From Pseudomonadota bacterium (GTDB lineage Bacteria > Pseudomonadota > Gammaproteobacteria > Eutrophobiales > Eutrophobiaceae), in the NCBI GenBank assembly GCA_022574295.1, contig JACZSJ010000003.1, forward strand, positions 1 through 62,192: 62,192 bases of DNA, in the 5' to 3' direction. Under the pieces are notes generated by a model, which had not been told where the DNA came from, did no database searches, and worked only from the letters and a program-made list of their open reading frames with translations. Shown piece by piece: positions 9,140 to 17,888 of the stretch. The translations under genes and the position numbers were made by a program. Numbering within the stretch: position 1 is the stretch's first letter; every line of letters starts with the position of its first letter.

Positions 9140-9775
9140 TTATCGTGTGCCATATACAACGATGGTCTTGCCCGATGCCGTAATTAGATGATTTTCCTCA
9201 AGACTTTTAAGTACCCGCCCGACCATTTCCCTTGAGCAGCCTACGATACGCCCAAGTTCCTGACGTGTTATTTTAATTTGCATACCATCTGGATGGGTCA
9301 TGGCATCAGGTTCTTTGCACAGATCTAACAATGTCCTTGCGACTCGTCCCTGAACATCTGTAAAGGCCAGATCACTAACCTTACGGCTGGTCTTCCTTAA
9401 TCTGAATGCAAGCTGTGAGGCAATATCGAACAACAATTTAGGGAAAAGATCTTGAAGTGATTTCAGGCGCTCGTAGCTGATTTTTGCTATTTCACATTTT
9501 GTTTTGGCGCGGACAATTGCACTGCGTTTATGTTCTTCATCAAATAGACCTATCTCCCCAAAATAATCTCCAGGGTTGAGATATGCCAGGACAATTTCTT
9601 TCCCCTTAACATCTTCTACAATAACGGTGACAGAACCCTTAATGATATAGTAAAGATCTGTACTTGGGTCACCTTCTCTAATAATGATACTTTTTTTGGG
9701 ATATTCTTTTTGGTGACAATGTTCAAGAAAGTGTTCAGTTGTCCTGTCTATTGTTTGATAGATATTAGTACTCAT
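9140..9775 (-). CDS. crp: CRP-family cAMP-responsive global regulator
   Basis: A 211-residue protein almost the same length as E. coli CRP. The cyclic-nucleotide domain has the cAMP contacts G73-E74 (FGE) and R84-S85 (RSA); the C-helix contains T129-S130. The helix-turn-helix [20 protein letters not shown] (171-190) and the C-terminal [10 protein letters not shown] match CRP/Vfr closely, so this is a true CRP orthologue rather than FNR. The start chosen at 9775 has gggaaaag upstream; a start five codons earlier at 9790 is possible. The OsmC-family gene is divergent, as crp-yhfA is in E. coli. Confidence 0.93.
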   Translation of the reverse strand: MSTNIYQTIDRTTEHFLEHCHQKEYPKKSIIIREGDPSTDLYYIIKGSVTVIVEDVKGKEIVLAYLNPGDYFGEIGLFDEEHKRSAIVRAKTKCEIAKISYERLKSLQDLFPKLLFDIASQLAFRLRKTSRKVSDLAFTDVQGRVARTLLDLCKEPDAMTHPDGMQIKITRQELGRIVGCSREMVGRVLKSLEENHLITASGKTIVVYGTR

Positions 9776-9891
9776 AAACACTTTTCCCAATTCAATGATA
9801 CATGGTCTTAGAGTTCCCCTTCAAAAGGGTTCTTGGTGAATGGTGAACTATGTTACTCTTTTTCTAGTAAATCAACCAGTTGGAGAGGTAA

Positions 9892-10311
9892 ATGGAGACA
9901 CAAATTAAATGGGTAGGCAATGCGGCATTCATTGGCAGGGCATCAAGTGGACACACTGTTATTATGGATGGCCCAGCAGAAGGAGGAGGCCGAAATCTTG
10001 GTCCAAGACCAATGGAAATGCTGATACTCGGTATGGGAGCTTGCAGTACCTATGATGTTGTTTCAATTTTAAAGAAGTCACGCCAGGATATAACTGATTG
10101 TGAAATAAAGATAACATCAAAGCGTGCAGAAAGTGACCCAAAGGTATTTACAGATATTCAACTCCACTTTGTTGTGAGTGGCCACAATCTTAAGCAAAAA
10201 CAGGTTGAGCGTGCCATCAAGCTTTCAGCAGAGAAATATTGCTCTGCCTCAATTATGCTGGGTGCAACAGCGAATATCACACACGATTTTGAAATAATTA
10301 ATGTAGATTAA
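9892..10311 (+). CDS. OsmC/Ohr-family protein, YhfA type
   Basis: A 139-residue OsmC-fold protein. The two conserved cysteines of the family, in contexts GACSTYD (C51) and EKYCSAS (C117), are present and could form a peroxide- or disulfide-active pair. Start ATG has ggagagg upstream. It is divergent from crp, the same arrangement as yhfA next to crp in E. coli, so a CRP site in the 116-base spacer is plausible, though I could not assign one. The physiological substrate of the YhfA branch is not established. It overlaps the next gene on the opposite strand by 4 bases. Confidence 0.9.
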   Translation: METQIKWVGNAAFIGRASSGHTVIMDGPAEGGGRNLGPRPMEMLILGMGACSTYDVVSILKKSRQDITDCEIKITSKRAESDPKVFTDIQLHFVVSGHNLKQKQVERAIKLSAEKYCSASIMLGATANITHDFEIINVD

Positions 10312-10700
10312 TCGGAATGAAGAGGATCATCATATATTTCGACACTAACCAGGTCGCCATCTTTAGCTTTCGATAACAACTTCACATCAGTAAGAGATTG
10401 ACCCCATATATTGGTTTGTGCAGCCAGACGGATTTCATTTCCCTGTGAAACAGGGGTAGGGCCAAAACCAATGGCAATACAACTTCCTTCTACCCAAAAG
10501 GCAAGCTCACCTGCTTCAATAATATCCTTTGCATCGAATTCTTTTGATGCGCTGATCGGTGTGTCAAAATAGACTTCGTCACCCCAAGTATTCACAATGG
10601 AAGTGAAAGGTACATGCTTTAGTATTTCTTTTGCTGTTGGTGTATCCAGTAATTCAGCTATCAGTGAAATTGGCCCAATTCTTAAAATTAGTTTTTCCAT
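10308..10700 (-). CDS. Cyclophilin-like (TM1367-type) domain protein
   Basis: A 130-residue cytosolic protein. Motifs WGDEVYFDTP (about 40-49), FWVEGSCIAIGFGPTP (about 68-83) and the C-terminal DGDLVSVEI are typical of the small cyclophilin-like TM1367/DUF-type family. Known structures have a cyclophilin beta barrel, but peptidyl-prolyl isomerase activity is not established for the family. The first 47 bases overlap the end of the response regulator gene in another frame, so the two are probably translationally coupled. The role is unknown. Confidence 0.75.
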   Translation of the reverse strand: MEKLILRIGPISLIAELLDTPTAKEILKHVPFTSIVNTWGDEVYFDTPISASKEFDAKDIIEAGELAFWVEGSCIAIGFGPTPVSQGNEIRLAAQTNIWGQSLTDVKLLSKAKDGDLVSVEIYDDPLHSD

Positions 10701-11340
10701 TCAATTGTTTATTTATCAGTTTGGCTACTGGTCCTGACGCAATTTCACGTAGTAACATCACTTTGCTGTTGGTGTTTGTTTTTCTATATATATGTTTTAG
10801 GTGTGTTCGTACAGTCGAGACGCAGATGTTCAATGCGTTGGCGGTACTCTTTAACTCCGGATACTCCATAAGCATAGTCATGACTCTGATTTCGGCAGGT
10901 GTTAGTTTATATGTTTCTCCTAGAACTTTTCCTATAGATGCTCCTTTAAGGTTTTTGTTAACCATTTTTTGTTTTGAGTTTATTGCAAATTCAATTGTTG
11001 TTTTGAGGTCAGATTCTCTGAGCGGCTTGTTAATGAAGCCCGCGGGATTGACTATCTTTGCTCTTCTTAAGGTTTTGCTGTCTGAATATGCGGTAACAAA
11101 TACGATTGGAATATTCATATGCTTGCTGATTGCCAGGGCAGCATCAATTCCGTCCGCGCCTTCACCAAGCCTGATATCCATTAATACAAGATCGGGTTCC
11201 ATATCTCTGGCCATATGAATGGCTTCTTTGGCTGATGAGGCAATACCGGGGACATTGTAACCAAAATTGTTGAGATGAAGCTGCATGATAGAAGCCGTTG
11301 TACGATCATCATCAACGATTAAAATATTTTTTTTGGACAT
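10654..11340 (-). CDS. Response regulator, receiver plus LuxR-type helix-turn-helix
   Basis: A 228-residue two-domain regulator. The receiver domain (1-120) has the acidic pair D10/D11/D12, phosphoacceptor D55 (LVLMDIRLG), T83 and K105 (INKPL). The LuxR/GerE-type DNA-binding domain follows at about 145-205 (KLTPAEIRVMTMLM ... VSTVRTHLKHIYRKT). The tail after about 205 is basic. No histidine kinase is nearby, so it is an orphan in this window. The 3' end overlaps the cyclophilin-like gene by 47 bases. Target genes cannot be told from the sequence. Confidence 0.9.
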   Translation of the reverse strand: MSKKNILIVDDDRTTASIMQLHLNNFGYNVPGIASSAKEAIHMARDMEPDLVLMDIRLGEGADGIDAALAISKHMNIPIVFVTAYSDSKTLRRAKIVNPAGFINKPLRESDLKTTIEFAINSKQKMVNKNLKGASIGKVLGETYKLTPAEIRVMTMLMEYPELKSTANALNICVSTVRTHLKHIYRKTNTNSKVMLLREIASGPVAKLINKQLNGKTNFKNWANFTDS

Positions 11341-11470
11341 CCGTAAGTATTAGTAGCAATCAAATGTTCATGCATTCTACTATATGAAATTGATCAGATG
11401 TTATTCACCCACCCTATTTGGGGTAGGTTTTGATCAAAATAATTGACCAATCAGCTTAAATATAGATGAA

Positions 11471-11743
11471 TTAAATATTTTTTGGGTGTTCAGCCCGTTG
11501 TATATAAAATTTAAATAAATCTGTCGCTTCATCTATATTCAACAACTTGTGATTGGTCCTGGCACAATACGCCTCAAAATCAATCACTGAGTGCGGATCA
11601 GTCGCCTCAACATAAAGTATTTCGCCTGGTTGCATCTTGTTCAGTAATACTTTGGTCTTCAATATCGGTAAAGGGCAATTTAGACCTTTGGCATCTAAGG
11701 TTTGATCTTCTTTAATGGTCATTGCCGAATTGTCGTTATTCAT
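11471..11743 (-). CDS. TusA/SirA-family sulfurtransferase-like protein
   Basis: A 90-residue protein of the TusA fold. The single conserved Cys is in LNCPLPIL (C23, CPxP motif), where TusA carries the persulfide. In E. coli TusA passes sulfur for 2-thiouridine in tRNA; in sulfur oxidisers related proteins carry sulfane sulfur. Which branch this belongs to is not clear, and no tusBCDE or dsr genes are in the window. A second in-frame ATG at 11719 is an alternative start. It stands alone between the response regulator and zur. Confidence 0.85.
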   Translation of the reverse strand: MNNDNSAMTIKEDQTLDAKGLNCPLPILKTKVLLNKMQPGEILYVEATDPHSVIDFEAYCARTNHKLLNIDEATDLFKFYIQRAEHPKNI

Positions 11744-11820
11744 TGGATTTACGGTTTTTATGCGATAGCGCTTAGTTTACTTCGCCCTTATAAATATTTC
11801 TGCATCATGTTGCAAAATAT

Positions 11821-11837
11821 ATGTTATATTATAACAT
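11821..11837. promoter_or_regulatory. Zur box upstream of zur-znuACB
   Basis: A perfect 17-bp palindrome ATGTTATAT..., with half-sites ATGTTATA and TATAACAT around a central T, ends 37 bases before the zur start codon. It matches the known proteobacterial Zur operator core (TGTTATA-N-TATAACA). It most likely mediates zinc-dependent repression of the zur-znuACB operon, including autoregulation. Confidence 0.85.
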
Positions 11838-11874
11838 AACAAAATAATAAATATCTAATAAACAACCACATAGC

Positions 11875-12387
11875 ATGCGAAAAACGAATGTAATTACGCC
11901 TTTCAAGAAATTGAGCCACGTGCATCAGCAATGTGCTGATTCGGCATTATCCGTGGCGGAGGAGACTTGCAATTCGCGTGGTGTGCGTTTAACCAAATTG
12001 CGTAGGAGGGTGTTGGAACTTGTTTGGAGTAGTCATGAACCAATCAAGGCTTACGACATATTGGACATACTGCGTAATGAACGTAGCGGATCAGCACCAC
12101 CAACGGTTTATCGTGCATTAGAATTTTTACAGGATGAGGGAATGGTTCATAAGATTGAATCATTAAATTCGTATGTCGGTTGTGGCGCACCTGCCCATAA
12201 TCATGCCAGTCAGTTTCTGATTTGCCATTCATGCGGTGCGGTTGCAGAAATGGATGATATAGATATCAGGAATTTGATCGCCGATAAAGCTGCCGATATG
12301 GGTTTTAAAATTGATAAGGAAATAATCGAAGTGAAAGGAATTTGTTCCCAATGCAGTGGTGAATATAGCAGTGACAAAAAATGTTGA
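11875..12387 (+). CDS. zur: Zinc uptake regulator Zur (Fur family)
   Basis: A 170-residue Fur-family repressor. The winged helix spans about 35-100 (RGVRLTKLRRRVLELV ... PPTVYRALEFL). The structural zinc site is formed by C117/C120 (CHSC) and C157/C160 (CSQC), and H109 in HNHASQF is in the regulatory metal region. The long N-terminal extension and Val-Gly-Cys-Gly segment are seen in Zur rather than Fur. It is followed directly by znuA and preceded by a Zur box, so its identity as Zur is well supported by context. It binds DNA in the zinc-loaded form. Confidence 0.93.
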   Translation: MRKTNVITPFKKLSHVHQQCADSALSVAEETCNSRGVRLTKLRRRVLELVWSSHEPIKAYDILDILRNERSGSAPPTVYRALEFLQDEGMVHKIESLNSYVGCGAPAHNHASQFLICHSCGAVAEMDDIDIRNLIADKAADMGFKIDKEIIEVKGICSQCSGEYSSDKKC

Positions 12388-12397
12388 GTACTCAGGG

Positions 12398-13270
12398 ATG
12401 CTTAGAATATTATTGTATATAGCTTTATTTGCAAGTCAGTTACTACAGGATTGTTATGCAGATAATGTCGATATAAAGAATATATTTGTAAGTATCCTTC
12501 CGCAAAAATATTTTGTTAAGAGAATTGGCGGTGAGTATGTAAATGTTTCAGTGATGGTAGGTGCTGGACAGAACCCTGCGACATACGAGCCATCACCTAA
12601 ACAAATGGTACTGTTAAATGAATCACGATTATATTTCCGGATTGGTGTTCCCTTTGAAAATATATGGATTGATGTCGTTAGAGAATTAAACCCGAAGATA
12701 AAAATAGTTGAGTGTTGTACAGAACTGACATCAATCGTGCTTGAAGAACACGCTCACGGTCATCACGATGGAGCAGCGAATGTGGCTGATCCACACATCT
12801 GGACAAGTCCTGTCAATGCGAAATATATTTCGCTTAAGATCAAAGAGGCACTGATTGAAATTCTTCCAGCTCACAAAATGGAATTAGAAGATAATTATTC
12901 AAAATTAATAAAAGACCTGACCAGGCTTGATCAGGACATCAGATTACGTCTGGCGCACCTGGATAATCGCTATATTGTTGTTTCCCACCCGTCCTGGGGT
13001 TATTACGCAGATGCATATGGTTTAATCCAGATGCCGATTGAATCAGATGGTAAGGAAGTCCGCGCGAAGTCCTTAGTAAAATTGATTGAGTTTTCGCGGT
13101 CAAAACATATAAACAGGATATTTGTACAAAAACAATTTAATCAAAGTTCTGCAATAATACTTGCAAACGAAATTGATGCGCAAGTCATCGAACTGGATCC
13201 ACTCGCTGAAGACTATATTGCCAATCTTTATCATGTGACGGATGCCATCAGCTATCATGGGTATAAATAG
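12398..13270 (+). CDS. znuA: Zinc ABC transporter periplasmic binding protein
   Basis: A cluster A-I binding protein of about 290 residues from ATG 12398, which gives a clean signal peptide (LRILLYIALFASQLL, cleavage near 21); a GTG at 12356 would overlap zur and is less likely. Ligands recognisable are H133 (DPHIWTSP), H197 (SHPSWGYYADAYG) and D267 (ELDPL). A short His-rich loop (HAHGHHD) sits before the second ligand. The usual first His in the PHxYEPxP motif is replaced by Ala (NPATYEPSP, A61). It delivers Zn(II) to ZnuBC. Confidence 0.9.
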   Translation: MLRILLYIALFASQLLQDCYADNVDIKNIFVSILPQKYFVKRIGGEYVNVSVMVGAGQNPATYEPSPKQMVLLNESRLYFRIGVPFENIWIDVVRELNPKIKIVECCTELTSIVLEEHAHGHHDGAANVADPHIWTSPVNAKYISLKIKEALIEILPAHKMELEDNYSKLIKDLTRLDQDIRLRLAHLDNRYIVVSHPSWGYYADAYGLIQMPIESDGKEVRAKSLVKLIEFSRSKHINRIFVQKQFNQSSAIILANEIDAQVIELDPLAEDYIANLYHVTDAISYHGYK

Positions 13271-13281
13271 GAAAGTTGGTG

Positions 13282-14007
13282 ATGAACCCAATTATTGAGA
13301 TTGACAATGTCAGTTTTTCCTACAGTCATGTCCCCGTTGTGCGTGATATAAATCTTGTTATCCATGAGGGCGAATTTCTGGGTGTGATAGGTCCCAATGC
13401 CGGCGGGAAAAGTACACTACTTAAATTAATTCTTGGCTTGCTCAGGCCTGATGCAGGTGAAATTACTGTGTTTGGCAAGAGTCCTGACAAAGGGCGTTCT
13501 CGAATAGGTTATGTCCCCCAATATCCAGCATTCTCCAGGGATTTCCCGATCAATGTTTGTGATGTAGTACTTTTAGGCCGACTTGGAGAAACGCGTTGGT
13601 ATGGAGGATATACACAGGAAGACAGGGAGATCGCAATGGATGCGCTTAAAGCGGTTGAGATCGACAATATTTGGAATCAGAGTATTGATTCTCTTTCAGG
13701 TGGACAGTTACAACGAATGTTGATTGCTCGGGCACTCGCTTCTAAACCAGAGATTCTTATCCTTGACGAACCCACTGCGAATATAGACGTACGTGCTGAA
13801 GAGGATATCTTTGCGTTACTGAAACAATACAATGATCACATGACAATCATTGTTGTGTCACATGATATAGGCTTTATTTCAGGCTATGTTGGTCGAGTCG
13901 CATGTCTGAACCAGACACTGCTTTGCCATACTACAAGTGAAATTAACGGTAAGACCATTGAAGAATTGTATGGTGCTCCCGTCAGGATGATTCAACATGC
14001 ACACTAG
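13282..14007 (+). CDS. znuC: Zinc ABC transporter ATPase
   Basis: A 241-residue ATPase with Walker A GPNAGGKST (37-45), Q-loop YVPQYP, signature LSGGQ and Walker B ILILDEPTAN. I chose ATG 13282, with ggaaag about 6 bases upstream, over the TTG and GTG just before it. It powers zinc import through ZnuB and lies 11 bases after znuA. The stop codon is within a few bases of the znuB start. Regulation should follow the Zur box ahead of zur. Confidence 0.92.
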   Translation: MNPIIEIDNVSFSYSHVPVVRDINLVIHEGEFLGVIGPNAGGKSTLLKLILGLLRPDAGEITVFGKSPDKGRSRIGYVPQYPAFSRDFPINVCDVVLLGRLGETRWYGGYTQEDREIAMDALKAVEIDNIWNQSIDSLSGGQLQRMLIARALASKPEILILDEPTANIDVRAEEDIFALLKQYNDHMTIIVVSHDIGFISGYVGRVACLNQTLLCHTTSEINGKTIEELYGAPVRMIQHAH

Positions 14008-14012
14008 TGGAC

Positions 14013-14864
14013 ATGAATCTTATGACTGAATTTTTATCTGCATTGGCAAATTATACATTTATGCAGCATGCACTTATGGCTTGTATATTGTCCAGTATCG
14101 GCTGTGGAATCATAGGTACATATGTTGTTGTTAAAAGAATAGGTTTTCTTGCGGGTGGTATCGCGCATACAGTTTTGGCTGGCATGGGCATCGCATATTT
14201 CATGGGAGGCTCCCCACTATTAGGAGCAGTTATCGCTGCTCTGTTTGCAGCTGTATTCATTAGCTTTATCAAGCTGCGCTGGAAACAACAGGAAGATATT
14301 CTGGTGGCAGCTTTCTGGTCGGTCGGAATGGCTATAGGTATATTGTTTATATCAAGAACGCCAGGTTACAGCGTTGATTTGATGAGCTTTCTATTCGGGA
14401 ATATATTGCTTGTGTCAAAATCAGACCTGATATTAATGATGATGCTCGATATCGTAACAGTAGGCATAGTCTTTTTATTTTATAAGCAGTTCATGGTGGC
14501 AGTATTTGATGAAGAGTTTGCGCGTCTTCGCGGTATAAGGATTGAAGTCTACTACACTTTACTGATGTGTATGGTCGCATTAACTGTTGTGTTGCTTATT
14601 CAAATCGTCGGGCTTATTTTAGTGATAGCGCTATTAATATTTCCAGCCGCATGTGCAGCACAGTTTTTTCATTCAATATTTAAAATGATGTTGGCCGCAA
14701 CAGCAATATGTCTACTTGCGACTGTAAGTGGTTTAGCGATTGCTTATCAGCCAGATTTGCCGGCGGGGGCCACAATCATAGTCACTGCCGGTGTATTCTA
14801 TGCAGTAGCTATAGCAAGCAGCAGATTATTGAAACAATTGCAAAAAAAATCTGTTGCAAACTAA
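14013..14864 (+). CDS. znuB: Zinc ABC transporter permease
   Basis: A membrane protein of about 283 residues with seven or eight hydrophobic segments, of the ABC-3 (ZnuB/MntB) family. The early stretch GCGIIGTYVVVKRIGFLAGGIAHTV and the later FDEEFARLRGI are family marks. GTG at 14007, overlapping the znuC stop, is an equally possible start. It is the last gene of the zinc operon and runs into aroG on the other strand with a 4-base overlap of the 3' ends, leaving no room for a separate terminator. Confidence 0.92.
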   Translation: MNLMTEFLSALANYTFMQHALMACILSSIGCGIIGTYVVVKRIGFLAGGIAHTVLAGMGIAYFMGGSPLLGAVIAALFAAVFISFIKLRWKQQEDILVAAFWSVGMAIGILFISRTPGYSVDLMSFLFGNILLVSKSDLILMMMLDIVTVGIVFLFYKQFMVAVFDEEFARLRGIRIEVYYTLLMCMVALTVVLLIQIVGLILVIALLIFPAACAAQFFHSIFKMMLAATAICLLATVSGLAIAYQPDLPAGATIIVTAGVFYAVAIASSRLLKQLQKKSVAN

Positions 14865-15913
14865 GCCCTGCGTTTCTGGACGGCTTCGGCAAGCTTTCCG
14901 ATCAGGATTTCTGACTCTTCCCAGCCCAGGCAGGCATCGGTGACGCTTTGACCGTATACAAGTTCCTGACCTTCGATAATATCCTGACGGCCTGCCACCA
15001 GATGACTTTCAATCATGATACCCATTATTCGACGATCACCGGCTGCAATTTGATTAGCTACGTCCGTACCCACATCCAATTGTACTTCATATTGCTTGTT
15101 GCTATTTGCATGGCTGAAATCGATCATGATATTGGGTAATAACCCTGCTTTTTCTAATTCTTCAGCGACTTTATCAATACTTGCCGAGTCATAATTAGGC
15201 TCCTTGCCACCACGAAGAATAATATGGCAGTCTGAATTTCCTGTAGTAGAAAAAATCCCTGAATTACCTTCCTTGCGTACGGAAAGAAAATGATGGGGGC
15301 GAACTGCGGCACCAATCGCGTCAACAGCTACTTTTGTTGTTCCATCCGTGCCGTTTTTAAAACCAACAGGACATGACAGACCAGAGGCCAGTTCACGGTG
15401 TACCTGACTTTCGGTTGTCCGTGCACCAATCGCACCCCAACTGATCAAATCAGTCACATATTGAGGTGTGATTAAATCAAGATATTCTGTTCCAGCAGGA
15501 ACGCCTGATACATTAAGATCATGTAGAAGATTGCGGGCCAAACGTAGACCCTGGTTGATCTCAAAACTCCCATCCAGATTAGGATCATTAATCAGACCCT
15601 TCCAACCAACGGTTGTTCTTGGTTTTTCAAAATAAACACGCATGATAATTAACAGATCATTTGAGTATTTTTTGATCAGGAGTTTTAATCTTGAGGCATA
15701 TTCGGTTGCTGATTTTACATCATGGATAGAACAAGGCCCGGTGATGACCACAAGACGGTCGTCATCCCCGGATAAAATATCATGAACGGCCTGTCGCGTA
15801 TTATAAGTTGTTTGTGCGGCTTGTTTCGTGACGGGAATTTCTTCCAGGAGCACAGCAGGAGGTATGAGAGTTTTTATTTCATTGATGCGAAGGTCGTCTG
15901 TTTGGTATTTCAT
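14861..15913 (-). CDS. aroG: 3-deoxy-7-phosphoheptulonate (DAHP) synthase, class I
   Basis: A 350-residue enzyme that condenses phosphoenolpyruvate and erythrose 4-phosphate in the first step of aromatic amino-acid synthesis. Motifs seen are ITGPCSIHD (about 58-66), RVYFEKPRTTVGWKGL (about 92-107), the GARTTESQVHRELASG loop, GFKNGTDG and DFSHANS. The N-terminal extension (ITGPCS preceded by about 55 residues) is the AroF/G/H feedback-regulation type. Which amino acid inhibits it cannot be told safely, so the symbol is a family label. Monocistronic, convergent with znuB. Confidence 0.93.
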   Translation of the reverse strand: MKYQTDDLRINEIKTLIPPAVLLEEIPVTKQAAQTTYNTRQAVHDILSGDDDRLVVITGPCSIHDVKSATEYASRLKLLIKKYSNDLLIIMRVYFEKPRTTVGWKGLINDPNLDGSFEINQGLRLARNLLHDLNVSGVPAGTEYLDLITPQYVTDLISWGAIGARTTESQVHRELASGLSCPVGFKNGTDGTTKVAVDAIGAAVRPHHFLSVRKEGNSGIFSTTGNSDCHIILRGGKEPNYDSASIDKVAEELEKAGLLPNIMIDFSHANSNKQYEVQLDVGTDVANQIAAGDRRIMGIMIESHLVAGRQDIIEGQELVYGQSVTDACLGWEESEILIGKLAEAVQKRRA

Positions 15914-15973
15914 TTTTAAATCTACTTTTATTGTATAAAAATTATTTCTAGTTACTCTTGAATTAATGTTGTT

Positions 15974-16318
<345 letters not shown>

Positions 16319-16618
16319 TTATCCTGTTAAATCCATAAGGGAAGTGGCGATTATAGGCATCTTGTTGCAAGTAACAAACATAATCGTAAAATGCGCGGTT
16401 TCGAAGGTCATGTAATCGGGATATTATGGAGTGGAATAGACTATACCTTAACGATAGCAGGGTATTATCTTCCAGAGTGAATGATGATTTGGATGAGTCA
16501 GGGTCAATGGAAGCTCAGACAACAAGTTGTGCCCATCAAGAATATCATACAGGGGAATTATTTTTAAATTTCAGAATCGAAGTTGGAATAACACTAAAGA
16601 CATGACAGGATTAAAACT
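16319..16618. other. Intergenic region with one doubtful small ORF
   Basis: This 300-base spacer between hinT (leftward) and the lipoprotein gene (rightward) must hold both promoters. The only coding possibility is a 59-codon frame, 16426-16605 on the plus strand (starting MEWNRLYLND), with a poor match to any family I know. Confidence 0.35.
16426..16605 (+). CDS. Possible small protein, doubtful
   Basis: A 59-codon frame beginning with ATG and ending 13 bases before the next gene. A purine-rich cgggat lies about 4 bases ahead of the ATG. It has no signal peptide or recognisable motif; it contains two acidic patches and one Cys. Chance occurrence is quite possible. Confidence 0.2.
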   Translation: MEWNRLYLNDSRVLSSRVNDDLDESGSMEAQTTSCAHQEYHTGELFLNFRIEVGITLKT

Positions 16619-17257
16619 ATGATTAACGACCATAACATTGTATTCAAACTAATATTTCTGTCATCTTTATGTTTGATCAATACAGCCTGTGATGAAAGTC
16701 TCTATCCTGTTGATGTATCCGAAAAGTTTTGGAGAGCAATTAAGGACAAGGACGTAAGAGTGATACGGAAATATTCAACAGAAGACAGCTTAACGGGAGA
16801 AGAACTGAGTGAGAATATTTTGCCGCTTGATGAGATTGTATTAGGGAAAACGATTATCGATGGCGACAGTGCATGGGTTGATACGACGGTGACAATCTCC
16901 GGTGACAGACCTTTAACACTCCCATTGCGGACTGTACTGATTAGAGAAAATAAACAATGGAAGGTAGATTATGATGAAACAATAAAACTGGTGTCAAAGG
17001 AAAGTTCAGTCTCCAGAATTATCAGCAGCATAAGAAGTATGAGGGAGGATCTGACAGCAGAGCTCAGTCAGTCCATGGAAGACATACAAAAAGCAATCCC
17101 GGAAGTGAAAGAAGAGATCGAAAAAATAGAAGAGTCATTATTGGAATATGTTCCGGAGTTAAAAAAACAAATAGAGGAATTTGTAAAAGACCTTAGAGAT
17201 GCCATTGAAGGATTGAGCGAGGGGTCAGGAGAGTCAACGGAAACTACCGAGACTTAG
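16619..17257 (+). CDS. Predicted lipoprotein with NTF2-like domain and coiled coil
   Basis: A 212-residue protein with a type II signal peptide and a lipobox-like LINTAC, Cys near residue 24. Residues 30-125 look like the DUF4878/NTF2-like lumazine-binding fold (FWRAIKDKDVRVIRKYSTEDSL ... WVDTTVTI ... RENKQWKVDYDE). Residues 135-200 are a strongly charged, Glu/Lys-rich helix likely to form a coiled coil, and the tail is Ser/Thr/Glu rich. A ribosome binding site (agga) precedes ATG. Probably periplasmic, membrane-anchored; function unknown. Confidence 0.75.
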   Translation: MINDHNIVFKLIFLSSLCLINTACDESLYPVDVSEKFWRAIKDKDVRVIRKYSTEDSLTGEELSENILPLDEIVLGKTIIDGDSAWVDTTVTISGDRPLTLPLRTVLIRENKQWKVDYDETIKLVSKESSVSRIISSIRSMREDLTAELSQSMEDIQKAIPEVKEEIEKIEESLLEYVPELKKQIEEFVKDLRDAIEGLSEGSGESTETTET

Positions 17258-17357
17258 TCTTATCATAGTTATTAACTTGGGGCTATTTACTTTATGCAGA
17301 GGGTCAACTACTCTCTAGGCATCATGAATTTATGACGCGGTCGAGGGGGTCAATGGC

Positions 17358-17864
17358 ATGAGGATTCTCAGGTTAGTTTCATTGTTTGTTATGGTTATGA
17401 TCACATCAAATGGTTGGGCTGTAGAGCCCATCGATGATCAACAAGCCATGTTCTATTATCAGATACCCTTTGGTGGAATAAAAAAGGCAGATAACTTACA
17501 CAAATTCGGCTTTCGCATTGATCGTGTCACTGTTGACAGATTGACTGGGCAATACAGTGATTCACTCACTTTTAATGATCTAATGAAAAGACCAGCTTCA
17601 TTGGATATACAGATGGGCCATCAAGGTATCGCAGCATTCAAGATGCATGGATATGATTATTTGCCCCAATTAATTAGTCAGGTTGATGATCAAGGTGGTC
17701 AGGATGGTGGGGAGAATGGCGAAGCAGATGGCCAAGAAAATGGTGAGGCCAGTAAGGCAGAAAAAAACGAAGATGATAAATATGTAAAACTTCCGGAATT
17801 AAACCAAACATCTTTTGGTCTATTGCTTGGAGTAGGTATCCTTATTATCGCAATAACTCTATAA
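17358..17864 (+). CDS. Exported protein with C-terminal membrane segment, unknown function
   Basis: A 168-residue protein. An N-terminal signal peptide (LVSLFVMVMITSNGWAVE, cleavage near 22) is followed by a domain beginning DDQQAMFYYQIPFGG. Next comes a low-complexity Gly/Glu/Asp/Gln linker at about 112-135 (DDQGGQDGGENGEADGQENG) and a C-terminal hydrophobic helix (SFGLLLGVGILIIAITL). The FYYQIPFGG start resembles small outer-membrane or exported proteins, but I do not recognise a named family. It lies 100 bases after the lipoprotein gene. Confidence 0.65.
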   Translation: MRILRLVSLFVMVMITSNGWAVEPIDDQQAMFYYQIPFGGIKKADNLHKFGFRIDRVTVDRLTGQYSDSLTFNDLMKRPASLDIQMGHQGIAAFKMHGYDYLPQLISQVDDQGGQDGGENGEADGQENGEASKAEKNEDDKYVKLPELNQTSFGLLLGVGILIIAITL

Positions 17865-17888
17865 CTGGGTTTGGTGGGTAGAACAGAA

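Noticed and set aside
12356-12397. GTG start of znuA overlapping zur
   Set aside because: It would put 14 polar residues before the signal peptide; ATG 12398 gives a normal signal sequence.
16426-16605. 59-codon frame as a firm gene
   Set aside because: Only a weak ribosome binding site and no family; kept as a doubtful entry at low confidence.
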